From Bacillus canaveralius (GTDB taxonomy: Bacteria > Bacillota > Bacilli > Bacillales > Cytobacillaceae), in NCBI RefSeq assembly GCF_002860125.1, contig NZ_PGVA01000055.1, forward strand, positions 1-56,754: DNA of 56,754 bases, read 5' to 3'. A program made the position numbers and the translations under genes. How positions within the stretch are numbered: the stretch's first letter is position 1; each line of letters begins with the position of its first letter. The notes beneath the pieces were generated by a model. The model worked only from the letters and a program-made list of their open reading frames with translations. It ran no database searches and was not told the origin of the DNA. Below, one piece after another: positions 20,737 to 30,400 of this stretch.

Positions 20737-20813
20737 GGCGGTGTAGCTCAGCTGGCTAGAGCGTACGGTTCATACCCGTAAGGTCGGGGGTTCGATCCCC
20801 TTCGCCGCTACCA
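20737..20813 (+). tRNA. tRNA-Met (anticodon CAT), elongator type
   Basis: 77-nt cloverleaf with encoded CCA. Acceptor GGCGGTG pairs with CGCCGCT, the anticodon stem is TACGG/CCGTA with loop TTCATAC, and the T arm is GGGGGTTCGATCCCC. It lacks the three G-C anticodon-stem pairs and the 1-72 mismatch of initiator tRNA, so it is an elongator. Lysidine-modified tRNA-Ile(CAU) is the alternative, but the body resembles the Bacillus elongator Met tRNA. It lies on the strand opposite to spoIIE and yabR. Confidence 0.93.
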
Positions 20814-20826
20814 TATCTAATATGAC

Positions 20827-20898
20827 GGCCCGTTGGTCAAGCGGTTAAGACACCGCCCTTTCACGGCGGTAACACGGGTTCGAATCCCGTACGGGTCA
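20827..20898 (+). tRNA. tRNA-Glu (anticodon TTC)
   Basis: 72-nt cloverleaf: acceptor GGCCCGT/ACGGGTC, anticodon stem CCGCC/GGCGG with loop CTTTCAC, T arm ACGGGTTCGAATCCCGT, discriminator A. No CCA is encoded, unlike the preceding tRNA-Met, so the end must be added by CCA-adding enzyme. It is cotranscribed with tRNA-Met, 13 nt apart. Confidence 0.94.
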
Positions 20899-20938
20899 TA
20901 CATTAAACGCAACGATTAAGCAGCAGCATAGTAACCAA

Positions 20939-20979
20939 AGAAGCTCCAGAGCGTCATTACTCTGGAGCTTCTTTTTTTT
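20939..20979 (+). terminator. Intrinsic terminator of the tRNA unit
   Basis: AGAAGCTCCAGAG / CTCTGGAGCTTCT, a perfect 13-bp stem with an 8-nt loop and eight T on the plus strand. Confidence 0.9.
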
Positions 20980-20983
20980 ATGT

Positions 20984-21014
20984 AAAAAAGACAAGCCCGG
21001 GAACAGCCTGTCTT
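20984..21014 (-). terminator. Intrinsic terminator of yabR
   Basis: AAGACAGGC / GCTTGTCTT hairpin followed by TTTTTT on the minus strand. With the tRNA terminator it insulates two converging units. Confidence 0.75.
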
Positions 21015-21070
21015 CATAAATATATATTAGTAGCGGATAGAACCTGCTATCTATTTAAATAAGCAGCAAG

Positions 21071-21535
21071 TTAACCTCTTCTGGCACCTCTGCCTCCACG
21101 CTTAGATTCTGTGTTGCGCTTTAAAGATGATAAACGGTCTTCACTGTCTTTTAGGAAGCGGGCCATTTTTGATTCAAAGTTTTCGCCTCTGCTGTTCACA
21201 CGTTGATCGTTGGCTCTCCCTTGACGGGGACCGCCTGGCCGAGGGCCTCCCTGGCGCGGTGGACGTGGCGAATAAGATTGTGGTTTTGATGCTTCTGGTC
21301 TGTCTACTGCTTTTTTGATGGATAAACCAATCTTTCCATCCTTTTCGACATTGATAACTTTTACCTCAACCTGATCGCCTACCTTCAGGTGATCATTGAT
21401 GTCCTTAACATAGTTATCAGCAACCTCACTGATATGCACTAAACCAGTTGATCCATCCGGCAGCTCCACAAACGCTCCGAAATTTGTAATCCCTGTTACC
21501 TTTCCCTGTAACTTGCTGCCTACTTCAATTGACAT
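21071..21535 (-). CDS. yabR: S1-domain RNA-binding protein YabR
   Basis: 154-aa protein with one S1 domain (residues 4-75: GSKLQGKVTGITNFGAFVELPDGSTGLVHISEVADNYV is the recognisable core), followed by a low-complexity Pro/Arg/Gly region and a basic, arginine-rich tail (ending KRGGRGARRG). RNA binding is predicted; the specific role is unknown. A good Shine-Dalgarno (AAGGAGG) precedes it. It follows divIC by 84 nt and has its own terminator. Confidence 0.88.
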   Translation of the reverse strand: MSIEVGSKLQGKVTGITNFGAFVELPDGSTGLVHISEVADNYVKDINDHLKVGDQVEVKVINVEKDGKIGLSIKKAVDRPEASKPQSYSPRPPRQGGPRPGGPRQGRANDQRVNSRGENFESKMARFLKDSEDRLSSLKRNTESKRGGRGARRG

Positions 21536-21619
21536 AAAAAGATGTTTCCTCCTTAAGGATATAAAAAAATCATACTTATTCTATATTATACAAAACTAAA
21601 AAAAAGAGTGTCAATAAAC

Positions 21620-22015
21620 CTACTCTTCAGAAGAATTTACCTTTTTATCTTCCGGTAGTTGAAAAATGATTTCATTAATATCTGAAAGAAAATACTCCCT
21701 TCTTGCCAGCTTCGCAATATACTCATCATCATGGAGCTTGACGATTTCTTCTTCAAGCACAACCTGGTTTTTTTCCAATTTCGCAAGCTGTTGCAGCAGC
21801 TTCTCTTTTTCCACTTGTTTTTCTTCAATAGTGGAAGATTGGGCGATGAGTGTTGAAATCATCGAAAAAGAGATGATAATGACCAAAACAAAAAAAGCAG
21901 CCAGCCGCCTGAAAAGAAGTTTACGCCGTGATTGGGCAGAGAGTTCTGCCGTTTCCTGCTGTTTCGCATAGGTTGTTTGGATTCTTGCAACTTTTCGTTT
22001 TCTGATGGCACTCAT
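21620..22015 (-). CDS. divIC: Cell-division protein DivIC (FtsB-like)
   Basis: Small bitopic protein of the divisome that pairs with FtsL and DivIB. The 131-aa product has a basic cytoplasmic N-terminus, one transmembrane helix (LAAFFVLVIIISFSMISTLI) and an extracellular leucine-zipper-like coiled coil (EEKQVEKEKLLQQLAKLEKNQVVLEEEI begins it), then DEYIAKLARREYFLS typical of the family. The ATG at 22015 has AAGGAGG eight nt upstream; the frame stays open to 22069 into yabQ. It is last in the yabP-yabQ-divIC string. Confidence 0.93.
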   Translation of the reverse strand: MSAIRKRKVARIQTTYAKQQETAELSAQSRRKLLFRRLAAFFVLVIIISFSMISTLIAQSSTIEEKQVEKEKLLQQLAKLEKNQVVLEEEIVKLHDDEYIAKLARREYFLSDINEIIFQLPEDKKVNSSEE

Positions 22016-22031
22016 GTTGTCGGCCTCCTTA

Positions 22032-22661
22032 TCATTTCGTTTTCTTCCATCTATTTCGCACTGTCTCAATATAATTCTTGATCCGAACGCAAAACCCTTT
22101 TAGATTATTATATAACTTCTCGACGATTTTTTTAACATTTTTCGGTAAAAGTTTCCAAACAAAGAGAAATAACAGCTTAACTGGCTTCCAAAATACCTTT
22201 GTTATAAATAATAAAATGGACAGCCCGAGTTTGGCAAGAGAAAAAACGCCTCTTGCCAACAATAAGATGATTGAAATTAAAAATAATACCAGTGATTTCA
22301 ACGGTCTGAATATCAGTAGTTCGATGCTTTTCACAACAATTTTATACACCGCAATGACGATTGCGATAGCTATTTCCAGCAGCTTTAAATAAAACTTTTT
22401 GAATAAGCTTTGGTAAGCAGCAAAACCACAGAGCAAGGCGATAAAAATGTAAAATCTTATTTCTCCGTGATTAATGAGATATAAAACATAAAAGATAACC
22501 AGCCCCTGCAGGAGCCAGAATAGAATATCATGGATAAAAACGATCCAACGCTTTCTTGCCGAACGATGCAAAAAACGGTTATAAGTATCAAGACAGGCGC
22601 CAAACAGGCTGCCCATTCCAATCATCGTAATCATCGTCACGAATTGTGTGGAGAGAGTCAT
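22032..22661 (-). CDS. yabQ: Spore cortex biosynthesis membrane protein YabQ
   Basis: 209-aa polytopic membrane protein required in B. subtilis for spore cortex formation in the mother cell. Several hydrophobic helices are visible (about 8-25, 43-62, 70-88, 94-110, 121-140) with a basic C-terminal tail ending NRWKKTK. It overlaps the yabP stop by 4 bp (ATGA), so the two are coupled; the stop is 16 nt before divIC. The molecular mechanism is unknown. Confidence 0.9.
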   Translation of the reverse strand: MTLSTQFVTMITMIGMGSLFGACLDTYNRFLHRSARKRWIVFIHDILFWLLQGLVIFYVLYLINHGEIRFYIFIALLCGFAAYQSLFKKFYLKLLEIAIAIVIAVYKIVVKSIELLIFRPLKSLVLFLISIILLLARGVFSLAKLGLSILLFITKVFWKPVKLLFLFVWKLLPKNVKKIVEKLYNNLKGFCVRIKNYIETVRNRWKKTK

Positions 22662-22963
22662 CGAAATAACTTGCTAAAGAGCCCTTTAGCCTTCTCCCCA
22701 TGCTGCTCATCCAAGTATACGAGGTCAAAAATCTTGCCTTTAATGGACACGACCCCTTTGTCAACATCCAGGTTTTTCATCTGCAGGTTTTGCCCCTTAA
22801 TGGCTAAGAAGCCCATCACCGTTTCGAGCAAAAATTCCTCATTATCGAAGCTTTCCACCTGCTTTACACCCGTTATCTCAAGAAGCCTTCTTCCTCTCAT
22901 GATGACATCATGCTCTTGTACTGTTGTGTTTTTACCTGCATTTTGATCATAATATTGGCTCAT
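22658..22963 (-). CDS. yabP: Sporulation protein YabP
   Basis: 101-aa protein of the YabP/YqfC family, expressed under sigma-E in B. subtilis. The family pattern is visible: MRGRRLLEITGVKQVESFDNEEFLLET and GFLAIKGQNLQMKNLDVDKGVVSIKGKI. A GGGGGATGG site precedes the ATG. A CATACA-like sequence at 23003-23011 could be part of a sigma-E -10, but no convincing -35 was seen. It is translationally coupled to yabQ. Confidence 0.92.
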   Translation of the reverse strand: MSQYYDQNAGKNTTVQEHDVIMRGRRLLEITGVKQVESFDNEEFLLETVMGFLAIKGQNLQMKNLDVDKGVVSIKGKIFDLVYLDEQHGEKAKGLFSKLFR

Positions 22964-23058
22964 TATCCATCCCCCGAATCACATAGTACAACCTTTTTGT
23001 ACATGTGTATGAGGAAAGTGTCCAAGTTAGAACAATCTGGTTTCATTCCGGTTCAAGA

Positions 23059-23331
23059 CTATTCGTTTCCTGAAGCACCGGCATTCTCTTCCTTGAGAAT
23101 CGTATACATTTCGGCCGCTTCTTCCTTTCGGCTCATTTCCTGAAGCCGCTCAACTTTTACGGTAACGAGCTTTTGCCCGAATCGGATTTTTAATTCATCG
23201 CCAACTTTAACTGTTGAACTCGCTTTAGCCTGCTGGCCGTTTATCAATATCCTTCCTTGATCGGATACTTCCTTTGCCAAAGTCCGCCTTTTAATTAACC
23301 GTGAAACCTTCAAAAACTTATCCAACCGCAT
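23059..23331 (-). CDS. rqcP: RqcP, S4-domain ribosome quality-control factor
   Basis: 90-aa S4 RNA-binding protein (YabO/Hsp15-like): MRLDKFLKVSRLIKRRTLAKEV and GRILINGQQAKASSTVKVGDEL form the S4 motif. In B. subtilis it binds the 50S-peptidyl-tRNA complex and works with RqcH in C-terminal alanine tailing. The ATG at 23331 is chosen because the in-frame GTG at 23340 directly abuts the AAGGGGAGA ribosome-binding site. It follows yabN by 27 nt. Confidence 0.95.
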   Translation of the reverse strand: MRLDKFLKVSRLIKRRTLAKEVSDQGRILINGQQAKASSTVKVGDELKIRFGQKLVTVKVERLQEMSRKEEAAEMYTILKEENAGASGNE

Positions 23332-23358
23332 CTTTCTCACTCTCCCCTTCCATCATCA

Positions 23359-24819
23359 TTATAAACCTGCTTTTTTTGCTTCATCCCAGTAATAATCCAA
23401 TTCTGCCAACGTAAAATCCTCAAATGTCCGACCGCTTTCGGCCACTTTATTTTCAATATAGGAAAATCTCCTGATAAACTTTTGGTTCGCTTCAAAAAGC
23501 GCCTCTTCCGGATTTATAGCAAAAAAACGGGCCACATTGACTAGGGCAAAAAGCAAATCTCCATATTCCTTGATTAAATTCTCGTCCGGACTGGTTTTTG
23601 TTAACTCTGCTTCAAGTTCGCAAACTTCTTCTTTTACCTTCTCCCAGGCCGGCGTTATCTCCTGCCAGTCAAATCCGACTTTAGCCGCTTCCCGCTGCAG
23701 CGATTCAGCTTTTAACAAGTTGGGCTGACCTTTACCGATTCCATCGAGCCGTGATGTTGATGTTCCTTTCTCTTGTTCCTTGATTTTTTGCCAGTTTTTT
23801 AATACTTCAGCCTCTGTGTCCGCATTTATTTCAGCAAAAACATGGGGGTGGCGTCGAATCATCTTTGCCGTTATTCCTTCAATGACATCCGTGATTGAAA
23901 AGTAACCCTCATCTTCGCCGATCTGGGCATGGAGCATCACTTGAAGAAGCACATCACCCAACTCTTCAATGATGTTGTCTATGTCATTTAGGTTAATCGC
24001 TTCAATTAATTCATACGATTCTTCTATTAAGTATTTTTTTAACGATTGATGAGTTTGTTTTTTATCCCACGGGCAGCCATTCGGTCCGCGCAGCTCGGCA
24101 ATAACCTGGCGGAGTTTGCTGAATTGCTTATATAAAATCTCTTCGCGGGAAACGGGTGGCACATAGACCGTAGTTAAATTGTTTAAGCCGATTTCCCTGT
24201 CCAGTTCAAATAACGGCACCTTGTTAATCTGTTCATTTGCACTGCCCGCTGCGGTCACAATCGCGACTTCGTAATCATCAGGCAGCAGCTCCATCAAGGT
24301 CAGCTTCACATTGGAAGCGACGAATTGGTCATACACTTGAGCAATCATGATATGCTGGGTGATCTGCAATGCATCTTTCTGTATGTCGGTTCCGTCTAAA
24401 AGCTGAAAGCCTTCAATCGGATCAATGCGGACAGCTTGAAACAGCGAATCAATAAAGCTTTGGCCACCGCCTATTTCTATCTCAATCCCCCGGCTGCTTC
24501 CACCTTCGAGCAAAAGCTGGACGGTTCTTTCAGCAACGAGAGGATGTCCAGGCACCGCATAAATGAGCGGATCTTTTTCTGTTGATGCAAACAATGTCTC
24601 TGCAATTTCATGATAAACATCCTCAAATTGCTCGTGTTTTTCATAAATTGAATCAAAAGAGCGGAACACCGCACCCTCTTTTTCAAGCGCTTGCACAACC
24701 GGATGTTCCCTTGTTCTTAAGTAAACAACATCTGCCTGGATAAGTTTATTATAAATCCCAAGTGGAAGTTGGTCGATATCTCCGGCACCAAGGCCGACAA
24801 CAACAATCTTCTTATTCAT
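23359..24819 (-). CDS. yabN: YabN: tetrapyrrole-methylase-like domain fused to MazG pyrophosphohydrolase
   Basis: 486-aa two-domain protein. The N-terminal ~210 residues resemble uroporphyrin-III C/tetrapyrrole methyltransferases (VVGLGAGDIDQLPLG, YAVPGHPLVAERTV). The C-terminal ~260 residues form a MazG NTP pyrophosphohydrolase with two repeats, including GCPWDKKQTHQSLKKYLIEE and EELGDVLLQVMLHAQI (metal-binding EExxD). It may cleanse nucleotide pools; the methylase substrate is unknown. The start codon overlaps the yabM stop by 4 bp. Confidence 0.93.
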   Translation of the reverse strand: MNKKIVVVGLGAGDIDQLPLGIYNKLIQADVVYLRTREHPVVQALEKEGAVFRSFDSIYEKHEQFEDVYHEIAETLFASTEKDPLIYAVPGHPLVAERTVQLLLEGGSSRGIEIEIGGGQSFIDSLFQAVRIDPIEGFQLLDGTDIQKDALQITQHIMIAQVYDQFVASNVKLTLMELLPDDYEVAIVTAAGSANEQINKVPLFELDREIGLNNLTTVYVPPVSREEILYKQFSKLRQVIAELRGPNGCPWDKKQTHQSLKKYLIEESYELIEAINLNDIDNIIEELGDVLLQVMLHAQIGEDEGYFSITDVIEGITAKMIRRHPHVFAEINADTEAEVLKNWQKIKEQEKGTSTSRLDGIGKGQPNLLKAESLQREAAKVGFDWQEITPAWEKVKEEVCELEAELTKTSPDENLIKEYGDLLFALVNVARFFAINPEEALFEANQKFIRRFSYIENKVAESGRTFEDFTLAELDYYWDEAKKAGL

Positions 24820-26444
24820 TCGCTTCGTCTCCTGTTCCTGTTAGGCAATAACCACGACAGCCTGCTCCCAAGCGGGAACAGTACGAGCTCCTCCTCTTTG
24901 AAAACAGATCCTTTTAAAATAACTGACAAATAAAGAAAACCGCCAAGCCCGGCGCCGAGCAGTGCCTGGGCAGCAGCGCCGATTCGATTTGTTTCACCTG
25001 AAAAGCCAATAGCGCCAGTTCCCCAGAGGAAGACTTTTAATGCCGCGACCATCACTGCCAGCGCAAATCCGGTAATCAAGTAGAAACGGGCTGGCAAAAA
25101 GGTGATCCCTGTTTCATTTCTTAATTTTACAATCATCAGTATTAACATGAATACAAGTGAAATATTCGAAGCAAGAGCTGCACCCATCGTTCCAAAAACA
25201 GGCACAAGCCAAATATTCAACATCCATTTCCCGGCGAACCCCAATAAAATGACGACAGCCGGATAGAGCGAAAAGCCAAGCCCCTGCAATACACTTGAAA
25301 TCGTAATGATGACCGAACTCATCAAAATGATTAAACTTAAAAGAACTAAAACATTTGAGCCTAATGTATTTTCAAACAGCATTTGGTTAACGGGCCGGAT
25401 AATGACGGATAAGCCAAAAGTAGCTCCAGCTCCGGCAACAATGCTGATTTGCAAGGCTAATGCGATTTTTTTCTTTAAAAGTTCCTTTTTGTGACGAAAA
25501 GCGCTGCTTGCAATAAGCGGAACGAGCGATAAAGATAAAGAAGTGGCAACCACAGTCCCCAGCTGGAGGAGCGGCTGCCCGCGATCATAGATTCCTTTGA
25601 GCTTTTTCGCTTCATCTCCATCAATCCCTGAACTGACAAGCAGGGAATATAAATTCAACGAATCTGCCAGCTGCAGAAAAATAAGCAACATTCCCGAAAT
25701 ACAGATTGCAAATCCCTGAACCGTTAATGCTTTCGCTATATCTTTTGCTTCTGTCCATTCATGATAACTAAATGAAATTCTACATAACTTTTGTTGCTTT
25801 CTTTTATAGATGAAAAAATATCCGAGAATGATAGCTGCAGCAATTCCACCAGTAATAGACCCGAATGCTGCCCCACCGCCTATATGGTAGAGGGAAAATC
25901 CTTTTTCCGTCAACAGAATGGCCAGCAGGAGGATCGTTATAACCCTTAATAACTGTTCACCAACCTGCGAAACAGCTGTCGGCACCATATTGCCCTGCCC
26001 TTGAAAATACCCACGTAAAACAGCGATAAATGGAAACAGTAAATAAACAAATGAGATAATTCGAAAAAGACCGGCAAGCTTGTGATCACCCATTGAAGCT
26101 GCAATCCACTCCGCCTGAAAATATAGACCAAAAAACGCAATCAAGCCGAAAATAAACAAATAGATAAACGAGAAGATCAGAAGCCTTGGCCCTGCCGCAG
26201 GCTCTTTATCCCACTTCCGTTCAGTATAAAGCTTCGAAATCACAACCGGAAAACCATAAGTGGACAGGATCAGTGCCAGTCCATAAAATGGGTAAACTTG
26301 TTGATATATGTAAAAACCGATATCACCGGTAATGTTTTGAAAAGGAATCCGATAGCCGGCACTTAGTATTTTCGTTAACAGAGCGGCAACGGTAAGAATA
26401 AATGCCCCTCTTAATAATTGTTTTGAATCGTTTCCGGGCTTCAT
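24816..26444 (-). CDS. yabM: MOP-superfamily flippase/exporter YabM (SpoVB/MurJ-like)
   Basis: 542-aa polytopic membrane protein of the polysaccharide-transporter/MurJ-like branch, with roughly 14 predicted helices. Recognisable segments are the N-terminal GAFILTVAALLTKILSAGYRIPFQ, FPVVISKLYTE, FRIISFVYLLFPFIAVLRGYFQGQGNM and MLNIWLVPVFGTMGAALA. It probably moves a lipid-linked glycan precursor; the substrate is unknown. The ATG at 26444 follows a strong GGAAGGAGAGGGG site; the open frame extends to 26573 through the promoter region and is rejected. It has its own promoter and is first in the yabM-yabN-rqcP string. Confidence 0.9.
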   Translation of the reverse strand: MKPGNDSKQLLRGAFILTVAALLTKILSAGYRIPFQNITGDIGFYIYQQVYPFYGLALILSTYGFPVVISKLYTERKWDKEPAAGPRLLIFSFIYLFIFGLIAFFGLYFQAEWIAASMGDHKLAGLFRIISFVYLLFPFIAVLRGYFQGQGNMVPTAVSQVGEQLLRVITILLLAILLTEKGFSLYHIGGGAAFGSITGGIAAAIILGYFFIYKRKQQKLCRISFSYHEWTEAKDIAKALTVQGFAICISGMLLIFLQLADSLNLYSLLVSSGIDGDEAKKLKGIYDRGQPLLQLGTVVATSLSLSLVPLIASSAFRHKKELLKKKIALALQISIVAGAGATFGLSVIIRPVNQMLFENTLGSNVLVLLSLIILMSSVIITISSVLQGLGFSLYPAVVILLGFAGKWMLNIWLVPVFGTMGAALASNISLVFMLILMIVKLRNETGITFLPARFYLITGFALAVMVAALKVFLWGTGAIGFSGETNRIGAAAQALLGAGLGGFLYLSVILKGSVFKEEELVLFPLGSRLSWLLPNRNRRRSE

Positions 26445-26477
26445 CGCCCCTCTCCTTCCAAAAATGGAATATCGATA

Positions 26478-26507
26478 ATTATAACATAGTGAAAAAGGCT
26501 GTGTTGA
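26478..26507 (-). promoter_or_regulatory. Probable yabM promoter (sigma-A)
   Basis: -10 TATAAT (26478-26483) with an extended TGT before it; a weak -35 TCAACA (26502-26507) at 18 bp. It lies just after the spoVT terminator. Confidence 0.6.
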
Positions 26508-26537
26508 TAAAACCAATTTTGCCTCAATTTTATGTAA

Positions 26538-26566
26538 AAGAAAAAAGGCAGCATTTATTGCTACCC
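26538..26566 (-). terminator. Intrinsic terminator of spoVT
   Basis: GGTAGCA / TGCTGCC stem with an ATAAA loop and TTTTTTCTTTT on the minus strand. Confidence 0.85.
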
Positions 26567-26601
26567 CTTTCATCTGAGAATTATTTTTCCCACCCTATAT
26601 A

Positions 26602-27138
26602 TTATTGCTCCATTTGCCTTGCCAGAAAGCCTGCAGCCGTTTCTACTGCTTTCTGTTCCACTTCACCAAGAGATCCTTCTTTGGCAACAATCATGACTGC
26701 GCCAATAGGATCACCATTTGCTATAATTGGGCCGATCGTGTAAGCTGAAACAGGTTCTTCATTCCCATCAACCAAAGACACAGTCGATTGCTGGTTGGTC
26801 AGGACAGAGCTACGGTCTTCCATTGTTTTTTCCACGAGATCACTGATATTTTTGTTTAAATAATCCTTCTTTGAACCGCCTGCAACGGCTATATAAGTAT
26901 CCCTGTCACAAATTAAAACTGGATTTCCCAAGCTATCATATAACGCTTCAGCATATTCTTTCGCAAAATCTCCCAATTCGCTGATTGGGGAATATTTTTT
27001 CAAGATGACTTCTCCATCACGATCCACAAAAATCTCTAATGGGTCCCCTTCACGGATTCGCAGTGTTCTGCGAATTTCTTTAGGGATGACGACACGACCC
27101 AAATCATCAATTCGACGCACTATTCCCGTTGCTTTCAT
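26602..27138 (-). CDS. spoVT: Stage V sporulation protein T, AbrB-family forespore regulator
   Basis: 178-aa transcription factor that modulates sigma-G genes in the forespore. The N-terminal swapped-hairpin AbrB domain (MKATGIVRRIDDLGRVVIPK, IREGDPLEIFVD) binds DNA; residues ~55-178 form a GAF-like domain (NPVLICDRDTYIAVAGGSKK, GPIIANGDPIGAVMIV). Length equals B. subtilis SpoVT. It lies between mfd and yabM as in B. subtilis. A second AbrB-domain protein, AbrB itself, is encoded at 47.9 kb. The 276-nt gap upstream (27139-27414) shows no confident promoter. Confidence 0.97.
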   Translation of the reverse strand: MKATGIVRRIDDLGRVVIPKEIRRTLRIREGDPLEIFVDRDGEVILKKYSPISELGDFAKEYAEALYDSLGNPVLICDRDTYIAVAGGSKKDYLNKNISDLVEKTMEDRSSVLTNQQSTVSLVDGNEEPVSAYTIGPIIANGDPIGAVMIVAKEGSLGEVEQKAVETAAGFLARQMEQ

Positions 27139-27414
27139 TCACTGTTGCCCCACTTTCATATGATGATTTTTTTTTATTGGCCATGATTCATGTTGCCTTA
27201 ATATGAAAACATCACCAAGTTTGAACTTAGTATCTTTCATAAGAAGAGTTCTATACACAGACTTCATTTTTTTCTCCTTTGTGATAAAGATGGCAAATAC
27301 GGTTAATCATACCAGTCAGAATAGCTGCACACGGATAAAATACCCCCGTCCAAACCGGATAAAACATCGTTATCATTACAATTTGGTTACAAATGAAATC
27401 TTTTCCATAGAGAA

Positions 27415-30400
27415 TTACTGTCCAACATGGTCTTTACTGGCTTCATGAAGGCCATTAATCATCACGAATGCAGCATTTAACCATTCCTTTGCTTCGATCC
27501 CTTTAATATGAAGAACCATTTTCAGCTTCTGCCCATCCATTCCCAGTCCGATCATTCTGCCGTACTTGCTGCTTAACTGAAAAAGTTTTTGCCCATCAAT
27601 CCGACTGCTTCCTTTTTCAGAAAGTAAAATTAACACTTCGTGTTTTGTTTGTTTGATCAGCTCTACACCCGACTGCTGAGCGAGGACCTTCATCTCAGCA
27701 ATTTGAAACAGGTAGGAAACTTCATCAGGATAATCTCCGAAACGGTCCCTCATTTCATCCTGTAATTCTTGTAAATCTTCAAGGGATTCAATCCCCCTGA
27801 ATCGTTTATACATCTCAATTTTTAAATGGCCATCCGACAGATACGTGTCAGGGATATAGGCATCTACTTCCACATCAATCTCAATTGAAGATGTTTTCGT
27901 TACTTCGTAATCGCCTTTTCGTTCTTCAATGGCTTCCTTCAGCATTTGGGAATATAAATCAAACCCGACAGAATCAATAAAGCCATGCTGCTCTGCCCCT
28001 AATAAATTCCCGGCCCCGCGAATCGATAAATCGCGCATCGCAATTTTGAAGCCAGAGCCGAGCTCCGTAAATTCTTTAATGGCCTGCAGCCGCTTTTCTG
28101 CTACTTCGCTTAATACCTTATCCTTTCGATAAGTGAAATAAGCGTATGCGACCCGGTTTGAGCGGCCCACCCGTCCTCTCAGCTGGTAAAGCTGGGAAAG
28201 ACCCATTTTATCAGCATCATACACGATCAATGTATTAACGTTTGGTATATCCACTCCCGTCTCAATAATCGTCGTACTGACGAGAACATCAAATTCACCT
28301 TCAAGGAAACCAAGCATCACTGATTCGAGTTCATTTTCGGACATTTGTCCGTGAGCATAAGCAACGCGGGCATCTGGAACAAGCATCGAAATTTCCTCCG
28401 CTTTTCTTTCAATATCTTCAACCCGGTTGTAAAGAAAATAGATTTGACCGCCTCTGGCCAGCTCTCTCTCAATTGATTCCCTGACCAGGCCGCCATTGTA
28501 CTCCATTACATAGGTTTGGACAGGAAAGCGGTTTTCAGGTGGCGTTTCAATAACAGAAAGATCCCTTACTCCAAGCATCGACATGTGGAGGGTGCGCGGA
28601 ATCGGAGTTGCTGTTAATGTTAAAACATCGACATTGGTTTTCAGTTGTTTAATCTTTTCTTTATGTGTTACGCCAAATCGCTGCTCTTCATCTATAATCA
28701 ACAGGCCGAGATCGCGGTAGGTGACATCTTTTGAAAGAATCCGATGTGTGCCCACAACGATATCAACTATGCCAGCCTTAAGTCCTTTCAACGTTTCCGT
28801 TTGCTGTTTCCGCGTCCGAAAACGGCTTAGAAGGCCTATCTTAATCGGATAATCCTGAAATCTCTCACGCAGCGTTTCAAAATGCTGTTGAGCGAGAATC
28901 GTTGTTGGAACGAGAAACGCTACTTGCTTACCATCAGCTATCGCTTTAAAAGCGGCTCGAATGGCCACTTCTGTTTTCCCATAGCCCACATCGCCGCATA
29001 GGAGGCGATCCATCGGGCGCTCCCGCTCCATATCCTTTTTAATTTCGTGAATTGAACGCAGCTGATCAACCGTCTCCTGATAAGCAAATGCAGTCTCGAA
29101 CTCTCTCTGCATGTCACCATCCGGCGCAAACGCATAACCCCTGGCAGCTTCGCGTTCTGCATACAGCTTAATTAAATCATCAGCAATATTTTGAACGGAC
29201 GCATGAACTTTTTTCTTAACCCGTTTCCAATCGCTCCCGCCCAGTTTATAAATTTTTGGTTCTTTTCCTTCTGCACCAACATATTTCTGGACAAGGTCAA
29301 TTTGCTCAACGGGAACATACAACTTGTCGCTCCCCTGATAGCGAATATGCAGATAATCTTTATGCAAGCCATTGATTAAAAGTGTTTCAATACCCAAATA
29401 TTTACCAATTCCATGGTTTACATGGACCACATAGTCCCCGACCCTTAGTTCCGAATAGCTTTTAATTCGCTCTGCATTGGAAAGCTTTTGCCGGCGCGAC
29501 GGCTTTTTAGGTCGTTTATTAAAAAGCTCTTCTTCTGTAATAACAGCGATTTTTTGAATCGGCAGCTCAAAGCCAGTATGCAGATTTCCTTCAACGATCT
29601 GGGCTTTTGCCTGTATTAAGTCATGATCATGATGAATGATTGTCGCTTCTATTTGATAATCCTCAAGAACACGTTCAAGCTTTTTTACTCTTTCTTTATC
29701 AGGTCCGAGAAAAATGATTGAATAATTGCCTTTCCTCCAGCGCTCAACCTCACCTTTTAGCACATTCATTTGCCCATGAAAGTTTTGCATTTGCTTGCAC
29801 GAAATATTAACGATATTCTGTGGATTTGTATTCGGTACATGTCTTAAAAACAGCGACATATAAACGATTGGCCGATGTGATTGATGAAGGAGCGGCTGAA
29901 GCTGATGCGATATTTTCACATCATGAATCACTTTTCCTTCGCCAAGCAGGCTTGTGTACCACTCGGCCTCTTCCCGTTCCAGTGAGTCATTCATCTCTTG
30001 AACCCGGCTTATTTCATCAATAAAAACGAGTCCGTTTTCAGGCAGATAATCTACTAAACTATTTTCATTTTCATAGGCAAACGAAAGGTACTTAAATACT
30101 TGTTCAGGTTTTTGGCCATTTCTTAACTGTTCGAGTTCGAAGCCGATTTGTTGCGACAATAACGTTTTTATTTTGTCGTCCTTTATTTTCTTCAGGCTGC
30201 CTGCGAGACCGGTTTCCAGTTTTGCAATAATTCGGGCAAAATGTTCAGATTCTAAAAGCAGCTCGGTTGCCGGATTGATCGAAATAGAACTGAGTTTATC
30301 CTTTGAGCGCTGATCGTCTAACGAAAAAGTCCGGATCGAATCAATTTCTGTATCAAACAGCTCAATTCTGAGCGGATCAACTTCGGTTAAAGGGTAGATA

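Noticed and set aside
20737-20813. Initiator tRNA-fMet
   Set aside because: The anticodon stem lacks three consecutive G-C pairs, and positions 1-72 form a G-U pair, not a mismatch.
27159-27190. Sigma-G promoter for spoVT (TGAATC / CATCATA)
   Set aside because: The spacer is 19 bp, and the start point would fall on the ribosome-binding site; too weak to annotate.
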